Below are positions 1 through 6,778 of a DNA stretch of 8,239 nucleotides, one piece after another (within the stretch, counting starts at the first letter, position 1; every line of letters begins with the position of its first letter). The stretch covers positions 1 through 8,239 of the forward strand of contig JAITDM010000282.1 in the NCBI GenBank assembly GCA_031282535.1, written 5' to 3'. The stretch comes from Oscillospiraceae bacterium. GTDB taxonomy: Bacteria > Bacillota > Clostridia > Oscillospirales > UBA929. The notes below the pieces were generated by a model. It saw nothing but the letters and a program-made list of their open reading frames with translations. It was not told the DNA's origin and did no database searches. Both the position numbers and the translations under genes were made by a program.

Positions 1-238
1 TCTCATTCTGCTCCTCGTCTGAAACAGCCGCTCTGTTCAGGACGTAACTCTCTGTCAGAGCGATGCCACCGCCCTTGCCCTGCGCCGTGTACACGGGGAT
101 GCCCGCCGCAGACAGCGTATCGACGTCGCGCAGGATCGTCCGCACGGAAACCTCAAAACGCTTCGCCAGTTCACCGGCGGTCACGATGCCGTGGGCGAGC
201 AGCACATGGACAATCCCAAAGAGCCTGTTTATCCGCAT
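1..238 (-). CDS. WYL/YafY-family transcriptional regulator, N-terminal part (runs off left edge)
   Basis: The first 79 residues of a DNA-binding regulator are visible. It opens MRINRLFGIVHVLL, followed by a winged helix-turn-helix at about residues 5-57, with ELAKRFEVSVRTILRDVDTL as the turn and recognition helix. The wing and linker include GIPVYTAQGKGGGIAL, then a segment ending SDEEQNE. This is the usual start of YafY-type regulators, in which a C-terminal WYL domain senses a ligand; that part lies outside the window. ATG at 238 is preferred because an AGGTGG-type ribosome binding site lies just upstream (241-249) and because the family starts at this point. It is divergent from the GH97 gene, so it may control that gene, itself or both. 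The ligand is unknown. Confidence 0.9.
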   Translation of the reverse strand, partial: MRINRLFGIVHVLLAHGIVTAGELAKRFEVSVRTILRDVDTLSAAGIPVYTAQGKGGGIALTESYVLNRAAVSDEEQNE

Positions 239-296
239 GTCTCCACCTCGCCGCATAAAGGGTCGGACCCCATCGGACTCCACTCAATGTTTGCTT

Positions 297-325
297 ATTA
301 TATACGGGATAACGAGTCATGTCAA
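297..325 (-). promoter_or_regulatory. Sigma-A-type promoter of the WYL regulator
   Basis: Read on the minus strand there is a perfect TTGACA (-35, 320-325), a 17-bp spacer and a perfect TATAAT (-10, 297-302). Transcription would start near 290 and give a leader of about 50 nt before the regulator ATG at 238. This is seen directly; activity is inferred. Confidence 0.85.
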
Positions 326-329
326 TGAC
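316..329. promoter_or_regulatory. Short inverted repeat over the regulator -35, candidate operator
   Basis: GTCAT and ATGAC arms of 5 bp, 4 bp apart, overlap the -35 hexamer of the regulator promoter. A bound dimer here would block that promoter, as in autorepression. The arms are short and could arise by chance. Confidence 0.35.
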
Positions 330-350
330 GATTGCGTTTCGTGTGCCCCG

Positions 351-364
351 TTCCCTCACGGGAA
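351..364. promoter_or_regulatory. Short inverted repeat between the divergent promoters
   Basis: TTCCC and GGGAA arms with a TCAC spacer lie midway between the two divergent promoters, a usual place for a shared operator. Nothing beyond symmetry and position supports a role. Confidence 0.25.
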
Positions 365-414
365 AGCGCCCCCTGTTTTTGGTCATACTATATAAGAATG
401 AGCCGATTATTCCC

Positions 415-443
415 TTGACCTTTGTACTGATATGTTGTATAAT
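415..443 (+). promoter_or_regulatory. Sigma-A-type promoter of the GH97 gene
   Basis: TTGACC (415-420), a 17-bp spacer and a perfect TATAAT (438-443) form a near-consensus housekeeping promoter. The predicted start near 450 gives a leader of roughly 165 nt. The promoter looks strong, so regulation probably works by repression rather than by activation of a weak promoter. Confidence 0.85.
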
Positions 444-445
444 AA

Positions 446-457
446 AGAAGTTCTTCT
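446..457. promoter_or_regulatory. Inverted repeat at the GH97 transcription start, candidate operator
   Basis: AGAAG and CTTCT arms separated by TT sit just after the -10 box and span the predicted transcription start, a typical repressor position. The arms differ from those of the repeat at 316-329, so the two may not bind the same protein. Confidence 0.3.
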
Positions 458-613
458 GCTTGCGGCCGTGTAAAAAGCGCCCTTTCACAAGTCGGGGAAT
501 GACATGAGAGGGAAAGCATCAAGCCGGCGGCCGGGTGTGTGTGCAGCGTACCTGGAAGCGGGGAAGAGGACCTGCGTTGTTTGCTTACTATTACATTTGA
601 GGGAGAGATTATC
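450..613 (+). other. Leader (5' UTR) of the GH97 gene
   Basis: This is about 165 nt between the predicted transcription start and the ATG. The clearest fold is a short stem of CCGGGT (531-536) with ACCTGG (549-554), which needs one G-U pair. A GAGGGAGAG ribosome binding site closes the leader at 599-607. No known riboswitch class was recognised and no terminator-like stem followed by a T-run was seen. Confidence 0.5.
599..607 (+). promoter_or_regulatory. Ribosome binding site that fixes the GH97 start
   Basis: GAGGGAGAG ends 6 nt before ATG 614. The frame is open back to 539, but 614 is the real start because this site precedes it and a classical signal peptide begins there. Confidence 0.85.
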
Positions 614-3600
614 ATGCGGAAACGCATTCTGGCGGCGCTGCTCGCCGTCGCGGTGGCGATGCCCGCGTTCGTGTTCGCGCCCGCCGCCTACGGCGCCGCG
701 CCCGCGGGCGCGGAGACCGTGTCGTCGCCGGACGGCGCGGTCGTCGCCAGCTTCTGGCTGGACAACGGAACGCCGTACTACAATGTCGTGCAAAACGGCT
801 TCGAGGTCGTCGAGCCGTCGCGACTTGGGATCAACACGTCGCTGGGTGGCCTGTCCGACGGCTTCACCGGCTATACGACAGCGGCAAACACGGGCGATAC
901 GACATGGAAACCGGTCGTCGGCGAACGCGAAACAATCGTCGACCGCTGGAACGGAAAGACATTCACGCTGGAAAAAGGCGACCTGCGCCTGGGCGTCGAA
1001 CTGCGGGCGTACGACCAGGGCGGCGCCGCGCTGCGTTACATATTGCCCGAAGGCGCCGGCTACAACGTGACAGGCGAGGAAACGCGGTTTACGTTCCCCA
1101 GCGGCGGCACGGCCTATATGCACAACAACACAAACCAAACCGGCCAGACCATCCGGGCGGTGACGAGCCTCGGCTCCGGCACGTTCCGCCGCCCCATGAC
1201 GGTGCTCTATCCGAACGGCAAGGCCATTACGATCGCCGAGGCCAATCTCGACAACTACGCCGTGATGAACCTGTCGCCCAACGGGACGCGGGCGGTGAAG
1301 GCCGGGCTGTATTCCAATGTCGCGGTGACGGAGGCGGGGCCGAACGTGTCGCCGTGGCGCGTGATCGTCTGCGCCGATTCGCTCACGGAACTGCCCAAAA
1401 ACGCGGACATCATCCCCAATCTCAATGAGGCGCCCGACGAGGCGGCATATGGCTTTTCACAGTGGGTGAAACCCGGATCGGCCGTCCGCGCGACGGGGCT
1501 GAACAACGCGTTTATCAAAAATGTCATCGACATGTGCGCGGCCAACGGCCACAAATACGTGCTGCTCGACGCGGGCTGGTACGGGCAGGAATCGACGCTG
1601 ACAAACGACCCGCGGCTCGACCCCGCCGCGCTCGATATGAACGTGGCCAGCGACGTCGCCTACAGGAACCTGCTCGGCAAAAGCGGCGAGGGGTACAACG
1701 GGACGGGCGAAGGCGTCTACCGCAACGGTTCGGTCGACGTGGACGTACCGGCGCTCTGCCAGTACGCCAAAGAGCGGGGCGTGGGCATTATCCTGTACGT
1801 CAACGGCGTATTCTTCCCAGACGACGGCAGCGGCCGCTACCGCTTCACCGCCGACGAACTGTTCGCCTACTATGAGAAGTGGGGCGTCAAGGGCGTCAAG
1901 CCGGGGTTTGTAGACGTCAACTCGCAGAAGAACGAGGCCAACAACCAGTACATCATCGAGGCGGCGGCCCGCCATCATCTGATCATGACGATACACGACG
2001 AATACGTGACGACCGGGACCGAGCGCACGTTCCCAAACTGCCTGACCGTCGAAGGCATCAAGGGCGACGAGGAATCATCGCTTGAGGTGTCCGACGATCT
2101 TTCGTTCGCCTTCACGCGGACAATACAGGGCCCCGCCGACCACACATATTGTTATGTGGGCAAAGCGACCAAGGCCTACGCGTTGGCCTCGCCGATTGTC
2201 TTTAAATCCGGCCTGCACCTGCTCTACTGGTACACCAATCCCGACACCATACCGGCGGGCGACGCGGGCAAGCACGGCTTCTGGGAGAGCCTGCCCGCCA
2301 CGTGGAAAGAATCGCTGTACCTCGAAGCCAGGATTCGGGAATATGTGACCTGCGCGCGCAAGAGCTTTGACGACGTATGGTACGTAGCGAGCCTGTCGGC
2401 AGTGACGCGTGAACTGTCGCTGCCGCTCACGTTCCTGGACGCCGGCGTCGCGTACAAGGCGGAGATCTTCGCCGACGGCGCGGACGCCGACCCGTCCGGC
2501 GGACGGCAGACGGGTGCGGCAGGCTCGAAAGCCGGCCAGACGCTGGAATATACGACCGTACTGGTGAACCGCGATATGACGCTCACGCGTTCGCTCAAGT
2601 ACGGCTTTGGCTACGCGGTCAAATTGACGCCGGCGACGGCGGACGAAATCGCCGGACTTCCGGTGTATCGCCCGGACATTGCGCGGCTTCGAACACTGAT
2701 CGATTTTATCCCGTCGCTCACGGAGAGCGCCTACACCGAGGCATCATGGAACGTTCTCGCAGGCGCCCTCGACGCCGCGAACCGCGTGCTGGACGTCCCG
2801 CAGATCACCGAGACTGTCCCCGGGGCCGCCGCTGTCGAAGCGGCGTATGGCGCGCTGCGAGCGGCGGTTGACGGGCTGAGCGACGTTCGCGCCCTCCAAA
2901 AGGCGCTCACGAGGACGTCGTATCTCGTGCGGGAACACTACACGGAGGATTCGTGGAGCGCGCTGGCGGCGGCGGCCGCCACCGGAAACGGCCTTTTGAC
3001 CGGCCTGGGCACACAGGCCGAGATCGACGCGGCGGCCAACGCGATCGACGGCGCCATCGCCGCGCTGGTGACGCACCCGAACCGCCGTCCGCAGAGCGTG
3101 GTGTACCTGTCTGACGACGCCCTGCAGCTCAGTCCGGGCAGCATCACGCACGACGGCGCGGGCGAAAGTGGCATCCGGCGCGACATCCGCCGCGACAGAG
3201 GCGGCAAGATACAGCTGATGGTCGACGGCGCCGTGCGGACGTTCGACAAGGGCGTATCCGCCCACGCGAAAGTCCAGCCGGGCATTGCCACGCTCATCTA
3301 CGACATCGGCGCGTATGGCTTCCACTGGTTCCAGTCATATCTCGGCGTCGACTACGCGAAGCCGAGCGGCGGCAACGTGAAGTTCCGCATATATGGCGAC
3401 GGCGTTTTGATGTACGAGAGCGCGGAGACCGGCAACGGGTCGCAGAACGCGCAGTTCGTCAGCCTGCCGATCAACGGCGTGGACATCCTCACGATCGAGA
3501 TCGACGAGCTGGGTTCCAACGACAGCGACTGGGCGGACCTGGCCGACGCGAAGTTCCTCGTCTACCATTTGGTCAATCTGGACTATGCCGCGCTGGACGC

Positions 3601-5782
3601 GGCGATCGCCGCGGCGGAGAGCCTGGCGGACTGGCAGTACTCCGCCTCGTCCTGGGCGGATTTGGAACAGGCGCTGGCGGCGGCGCGGGCGCTCTACGAC
3701 GATCCCGAAACCATGCAGGCCGATGTCGACGCGGCGGCGGCGGCCGTCAAGGGCGCCTGTGACAATCTGGCGCCCGTCGCGGTGAGCACGGTGTATCTCA
3801 GCGATCTGACGCATACGTCGAGCGGCATGACCGTTCACAACGACAAAAACAGGGCGGGTAACGCCGGGCTGCAGGTCACGGTGGACGGCCAGAGCAAAAC
3901 GTTTGACAAAGGCGTCGCAATAGACGGCAACGCCAACGGCTGGGCGATCTACGACATAGAGGGCCGCGGCTTCAGGCGTTTTCAGGCGTATGTCTGCATC
4001 GACCGCAGGCAGACGAATACCGGCGCGGACGCGAAGTTCCATGTATATCTGGACTACGGCGACGGCAGCTTTGCGGAGGTCTACACGAGCGCCGCGTCCG
4101 GGCCGTCGAGCCGGGAGAGCCAGCGTGTCAGCGTCGACGTGGCGGGCGCGGTACGGATCAGAATCTGGTCGGATCCGCTCTCCTCGCCGAATTACGACTG
4201 GGCGGATTGGGCCGACGCGAAATTCCTCGCGTGGACTTCGCCGGACGACACAATCTGCGGGCTGACGGTGGACGGTTTGGTGCTGCCGGAGTTCAAGACG
4301 GACAACCACAGCTACTATTATCCCGCGGCCGGCGGCGCCGTGCCCGTCGTATCGGCGCAGCTTGAGTCGGACGCGGCCAGTTTCGAAGTGTTCCCCGCGC
4401 AGGAGGTTCCGGGCGTCACCGTCGTCGCCGTGACGGACGGCGCCGGGGCGAAGTCGTATTATTACGTCAATTTCCGCCGTTTCGGCCAGCCCTACGAGCG
4501 CTATGCGAGCGACATGGCGGCGGCTTCGATGAACTGGTACGACGTGATTTACAGCGACATTTCCGTCAGATACGGCATGCCGATGTCCGTCACGGCGGCG
4601 GACGGCGTGTCCGAGCTGACATTTGACAAGGGGATTGGCGGCCACGCGAAGGCCGGCGCGAGCGAGGCTGTGTATGAGGTCGAGGGCATGGGCTTCACGA
4701 GGTTCCAGGCCTATGTCGGCATACCGTTCTGGACGGCGGTCGTCGAGAACGACGGCACGCCGCTGTACAACGGCGGCGCCGCCACGAACAAGGACAAGGG
4801 GTGCCGTTCGTCGGTCACGTTCCGCGTGTATGTGGACGACGAGACGACGGCGCGTTTCACGAGCCCCGTGATGGGCGGCAGAACGCCGGCGCAGTTCGTC
4901 GATGTGGACATCACGGGCGCCAAGCGCGTGCGGCTCTCGCTCGACGGCGGTTCTTCGAATGCCGCTGACCACGCGAACTGGGCGGACGCCAAGTTTATCG
5001 GCGAGGCGCTGTATCTCAGCGATCTGCCCGCTGCGCGGCTGGTGAGCAACACGGCCTACGGCAATTACGCGGTCAAGGACAGCTCCGTCAGCGGCGCCAT
5101 GATGGTGACGCTGGACGGCACGACCGCGGCGGTGTTTGCGAAGGGCGTCGGTTCCCACGCGAGCGCGTCGGGGAGCAGTTCCCTCGTGTACAACATTGCG
5201 GGTTTGGGCTATGACCGTTTTGAGACCTACGTCGGCATTTCGTGGCAAAAGCATCTGGACGAACTGGCGGGTTTGAGCGGCGGCACGGCGGGCAAAAGCC
5301 GTTCGTCGGTGAACTTCCGCATCTTTATAGACGACGAGGTCAAGCCGCGTTTTGAGAGCGGCGTGATGTACGGCAGCACCCCGGCGAAGTTTGCCAGCGT
5401 CGACATCCGCGGCGCCTCCACGCTGCGCATCCAGCTCGACGCCGGCGGCGATCAATCCGCCGACCACGCCAATCTGGCGGACGCGAAATTCGTCGTCTTC
5501 GAGCGCGGCGTCGTGGCGCGGCCGTTCTTCGAACAGGAGAGCGACGGGCTGAAAGCGAAATACGCGGTCGTCAACGACACGACGGTTCCGGCGAGCGTTT
5601 ACAGGATCCTCGCTTCATATGAGGACGGCCGTTTGGCGGCCGTTGAACGGGCGGCCGTATCGGTTGGGAAGCAGACATACGTACAACCGGAGGCGCCCAT
5701 AGCGGAGACTGCCGAAAGGAATTACGGCGCCTTCGTGTGGGATAAGGACAACGTACCGCTTGTGTCCGCGGCGAACAGATAG
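614..5782 (+). CDS. Secreted multimodular GH97 glycoside hydrolase with FIVAR and NPCBM modules
   Basis: The protein has 1722 residues. A signal peptide (MRKR, then a hydrophobic stretch, cleavage near AYG-27) implies export. Residues about 33-673 form the GH97 unit: N-terminal sandwich, barrel and C-terminal cap. Its motifs are DAGWYG (319-324), KPGFVDVNSQ (429-438), HDEY (461-464), RTFPN (471-475) and EGIKGDE (480-486). E486 aligns with the SusB catalytic acid Glu532 and E480 with its calcium ligand Glu526. The other modules are FIVAR at about 686-755, 756-820 and 987-1053; NPCBM at 827-983, 1057-1208, 1293-1464 and 1466-1630; a cadherin-like sandwich candidate at 1211-1291; and an unassigned tail at 1631-1722. 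GH97 enzymes are alpha-glucosidases or alpha-galactosidases; NPCBM modules bind galactose-type sugars. No LPXTG, SLH or dockerin is visible, so it is probably released or held by its modules. The exact substrate is unknown. Confidence 0.9.
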   Translation: MRKRILAALLAVAVAMPAFVFAPAAYGAAPAGAETVSSPDGAVVASFWLDNGTPYYNVVQNGFEVVEPSRLGINTSLGGLSDGFTGYTTAANTGDTTWKPVVGERETIVDRWNGKTFTLEKGDLRLGVELRAYDQGGAALRYILPEGAGYNVTGEETRFTFPSGGTAYMHNNTNQTGQTIRAVTSLGSGTFRRPMTVLYPNGKAITIAEANLDNYAVMNLSPNGTRAVKAGLYSNVAVTEAGPNVSPWRVIVCADSLTELPKNADIIPNLNEAPDEAAYGFSQWVKPGSAVRATGLNNAFIKNVIDMCAANGHKYVLLDAGWYGQESTLTNDPRLDPAALDMNVASDVAYRNLLGKSGEGYNGTGEGVYRNGSVDVDVPALCQYAKERGVGIILYVNGVFFPDDGSGRYRFTADELFAYYEKWGVKGVKPGFVDVNSQKNEANNQYIIEAAARHHLIMTIHDEYVTTGTERTFPNCLTVEGIKGDEESSLEVSDDLSFAFTRTIQGPADHTYCYVGKATKAYALASPIVFKSGLHLLYWYTNPDTIPAGDAGKHGFWESLPATWKESLYLEARIREYVTCARKSFDDVWYVASLSAVTRELSLPLTFLDAGVAYKAEIFADGADADPSGGRQTGAAGSKAGQTLEYTTVLVNRDMTLTRSLKYGFGYAVKLTPATADEIAGLPVYRPDIARLRTLIDFIPSLTESAYTEASWNVLAGALDAANRVLDVPQITETVPGAAAVEAAYGALRAAVDGLSDVRALQKALTRTSYLVREHYTEDSWSALAAAAATGNGLLTGLGTQAEIDAAANAIDGAIAALVTHPNRRPQSVVYLSDDALQLSPGSITHDGAGESGIRRDIRRDRGGKIQLMVDGAVRTFDKGVSAHAKVQPGIATLIYDIGAYGFHWFQSYLGVDYAKPSGGNVKFRIYGDGVLMYESAETGNGSQNAQFVSLPINGVDILTIEIDELGSNDSDWADLADAKFLVYHLVNLDYAALDAAIAAAESLADWQYSASSWADLEQALAAARALYDDPETMQADVDAAAAAVKGACDNLAPVAVSTVYLSDLTHTSSGMTVHNDKNRAGNAGLQVTVDGQSKTFDKGVAIDGNANGWAIYDIEGRGFRRFQAYVCIDRRQTNTGADAKFHVYLDYGDGSFAEVYTSAASGPSSRESQRVSVDVAGAVRIRIWSDPLSSPNYDWADWADAKFLAWTSPDDTICGLTVDGLVLPEFKTDNHSYYYPAAGGAVPVVSAQLESDAASFEVFPAQEVPGVTVVAVTDGAGAKSYYYVNFRRFGQPYERYASDMAAASMNWYDVIYSDISVRYGMPMSVTAADGVSELTFDKGIGGHAKAGASEAVYEVEGMGFTRFQAYVGIPFWTAVVENDGTPLYNGGAATNKDKGCRSSVTFRVYVDDETTARFTSPVMGGRTPAQFVDVDITGAKRVRLSLDGGSSNAADHANWADAKFIGEALYLSDLPAARLVSNTAYGNYAVKDSSVSGAMMVTLDGTTAAVFAKGVGSHASASGSSSLVYNIAGLGYDRFETYVGISWQKHLDELAGLSGGTAGKSRSSVNFRIFIDDEVKPRFESGVMYGSTPAKFASVDIRGASTLRIQLDAGGDQSADHANLADAKFVVFERGVVARPFFEQESDGLKAKYAVVNDTTVPASVYRILASYEDGRLAAVERAAVSVGKQTYVQPEAPIAETAERNYGAFVWDKDNVPLVSAANR
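3092..3562 (+). other. NPCBM module 1 of the GH97 protein
   Basis: Residues about 827-983 run from VVYLSDD to DLADAKFLV. The hallmark FDKGVSAHA (877-885) is followed by IYDI and FQSYLGVD, the conserved core of NPCBM galactose-binding-like folds. It sits between FIVAR modules 2 and 3. Confidence 0.8.
3782..4237 (+). other. NPCBM module 2 of the GH97 protein, divergent
   Basis: Residues about 1057-1208 run from STVYLSDL to WADAKFLAW. FDKGV (from 1097) is kept, but the usual GxHA that follows reads AIDG, so the conserved His is lost. Other core elements (IYDI, FQAYV) remain. Binding may be altered or absent. Confidence 0.75.
4487..5500 (+). repeat. Tandem NPCBM modules 3 and 4 of the GH97 protein
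   Basis: Residues about 1293-1464 and 1466-1630 are closely related copies. Shared segments are FDKGIGGHA (1337) and FAKGVGSHA (1508), FQAYVGI and FETYVGI, RSSVTFRVYVDDE and RSSVNFRIFIDDE, and ADHANWADAKF and ADHANLADAKF. Both carry a longer loop after the YVGI strand than modules 1 and 2. This indicates an internal duplication within the gene. Confidence 0.8.
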
Positions 5783-5802
5783 GCACACAAAAAGGCGCAG
5801 AG

Positions 5803-5839
5803 GCGAGTGGGAGCCGCGATTTTCGCGGCTCCCACTCGC
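5803..5839. terminator. Perfect 17-bp hairpin between convergent genes
   Basis: Arms 5803-5819 and 5823-5839 are exactly complementary around a TTT loop, starting 20 nt after the GH97 stop. On the plus strand no T-run follows, so it is not a textbook intrinsic terminator for GH97. On the minus strand a TTTTT lies 8-10 nt beyond the stem, so it better fits termination of the leftward genes. It may also act as an mRNA-stabilising 3' end for GH97. Confidence 0.7.
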
Positions 5840-5853
5840 TGAAAGAGGCCGGG

Positions 5854-6351
5854 TTATGGTTGCCTGCCGTCCGTTTGCTCTTTGAGATTTTGAATATACT
5901 CTGATATTGACTGAGGTTCTTTCTTTTGCGGAACTGTGGAAGTTTTAGTCCGAACACTCCGCCCCTTGATTGCGCACAAACTTTTGCCTTTGGCGAGTTC
6001 CGCCACAATAGCCGCCCTATCGCAAACTGCGTCCGCAATTGCTCCTGCCCGAGTGCCATCAATGTTTGGTGAATTGATCAAGGTATCTGTAATAAACTCT
6101 CTGATTCCGCTAAGCGCTTCGAAATCGAACCAAGTGAAATCTTTAACCAGTTTTATCTGGTCGTCGTGCTTCTCTCGGAACGGCATGCAATCAACTTCAG
6201 ACCCGACATCAGCAGTATCATACCACAGAGAAGAACCGCTGTCAAAAATGGGAGCGAAACCCTGCCATTCAAGTGTTTCAGCATGGCGGATAAAGCCGTA
6301 ATTTGTGTTGTGCCTGTCAACATTGGCAATGATATAATCAACGACTATAGT
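5854..6351 (-). pseudogene. C-terminal fragment of a HipA-like kinase
   Basis: About 165 residues continue a HipA-fold Ser/Thr kinase from its catalytic loop onward. The motifs are DYIIANVDRHNTNYGF (catalytic Asp of DRH, metal-binding Asn), then APIFDSGSSLWYD (second metal-binding Asp), then PFREKHDDQIKLVKDF. This matches, from memory, the 'HipA domain-containing' proteins of Clostridia. The N-terminal ATP-binding lobe, expected to be a couple of hundred residues, is absent. In this frame two stop codons precede residue 1, and the first ATG (6186) lies after the catalytic loop, so a working kinase cannot be made. Homology begins right where the upstream zinc-ribbon gene ends, which suggests a deletion or recombination junction. 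An assembly error is an alternative. Confidence 0.7.
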
Positions 6352-6668
6352 TCATCATGCAGTCCTTCCTTGCTATTTACTCGCTTTCTATGAAACGCAG
6401 ACGGAACCAATCTGTAAGCTTCTTTTTTGTCAATCTTCGTGACGTAACGCGTGGCGATGCGTTCACCGCAGTTGGGGCAGAACAGGGCTCCGTGGTACTT
6501 TGAGAAGTCGATGGACCCGTCGACGATGCGGTCATTGTACATTTTCACGAAGTTGCTTTCGCCGACTTTCTGGTAGTTGGCGATGAAGCATTGGCAGTAG
6601 GCGCAGCTCACCTCTAGGATATGACTGCCCCTGACCTTTTTGCAGTGTGGGTTCTTGAAAATCTCCAT
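6345..6668 (-). CDS. Small zinc-ribbon protein of unknown function
   Basis: The 107-residue protein has two CxxC knuckles, C22-A-Y-C25 and C64-P-N-C67, spaced as in a zinc ribbon. C9 and C27 are extra cysteines. The segment between them (YQKVGESNFVKMYNDRIVDG) is basic and polar, and there is no signal peptide or membrane segment, so it is probably a cytoplasmic zinc-binding protein. A GAGAGG ribosome binding site (6676-6681) lies 7 nt before the ATG. Its stop overlaps the first codons of the HipA-like remnant in another frame. The last residues (KEGLHDEL) look unlike the rest and may come from the kinase gene rather than the original C-terminus. Family and role were not recognised. Confidence 0.7.
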   Translation of the reverse strand: MEIFKNPHCKKVRGSHILEVSCAYCQCFIANYQKVGESNFVKMYNDRIVDGSIDFSKYHGALFCPNCGERIATRYVTKIDKKEAYRLVPSAFHRKRVNSKEGLHDEL

Positions 6669-6703
6669 AACATGGCCTCTCAGAAGATAAAATAGTCATT
6701 TTT

Positions 6704-6778
6704 GATTACCGTCACGATTACCGTCATTGCCCTCATGATTACCGTCATTACCGTCACGATTACCATAATTACCGTCAG
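6704..6778. repeat. 21-bp tandem repeat upstream of the zinc-ribbon gene
   Basis: Three 21-bp units (6716-6736, 6737-6757, 6758-6778) and a 12-bp partial unit (6704-6715) all begin GATTACC. Each 21-mer is itself built of 12 + 9 bp related pieces around ATTACCGTCA. The copies have diverged at several positions. The array lies 36-110 bp before the zinc-ribbon ATG, in its expected promoter or leader region. Confidence 0.85.

Noticed and set aside
490..560. c-di-GMP-type riboswitch in the GH97 leader
   Set aside because: A GGGAAAGC stretch looked suggestive, but the conserved core and paired arms of the known class could not be found.
539..613. N-terminal extension of the GH97 protein to ATG 539
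   Set aside because: It has no ribosome site and would bury the signal peptide. ATG 614 has both a ribosome site and the signal sequence.
3335..5467. Open minus-strand frame of 710 codons inside the GH97 gene
   Set aside because: It is antisense to clear NPCBM and FIVAR modules, rich in Arg and Ala with no domain, and is explained by the high-GC codon use of the real gene.
5571..6062. Minus-strand frame of 163 codons across the GH97 3' end
   Set aside because: It crosses the GH97 coding end, the hairpin and the HipA-like remnant in the wrong frame, and shows no domain.
6704..6778. CRISPR array
   Set aside because: The units are 21 bp and contiguous with no unique spacers, and no cas genes are present.
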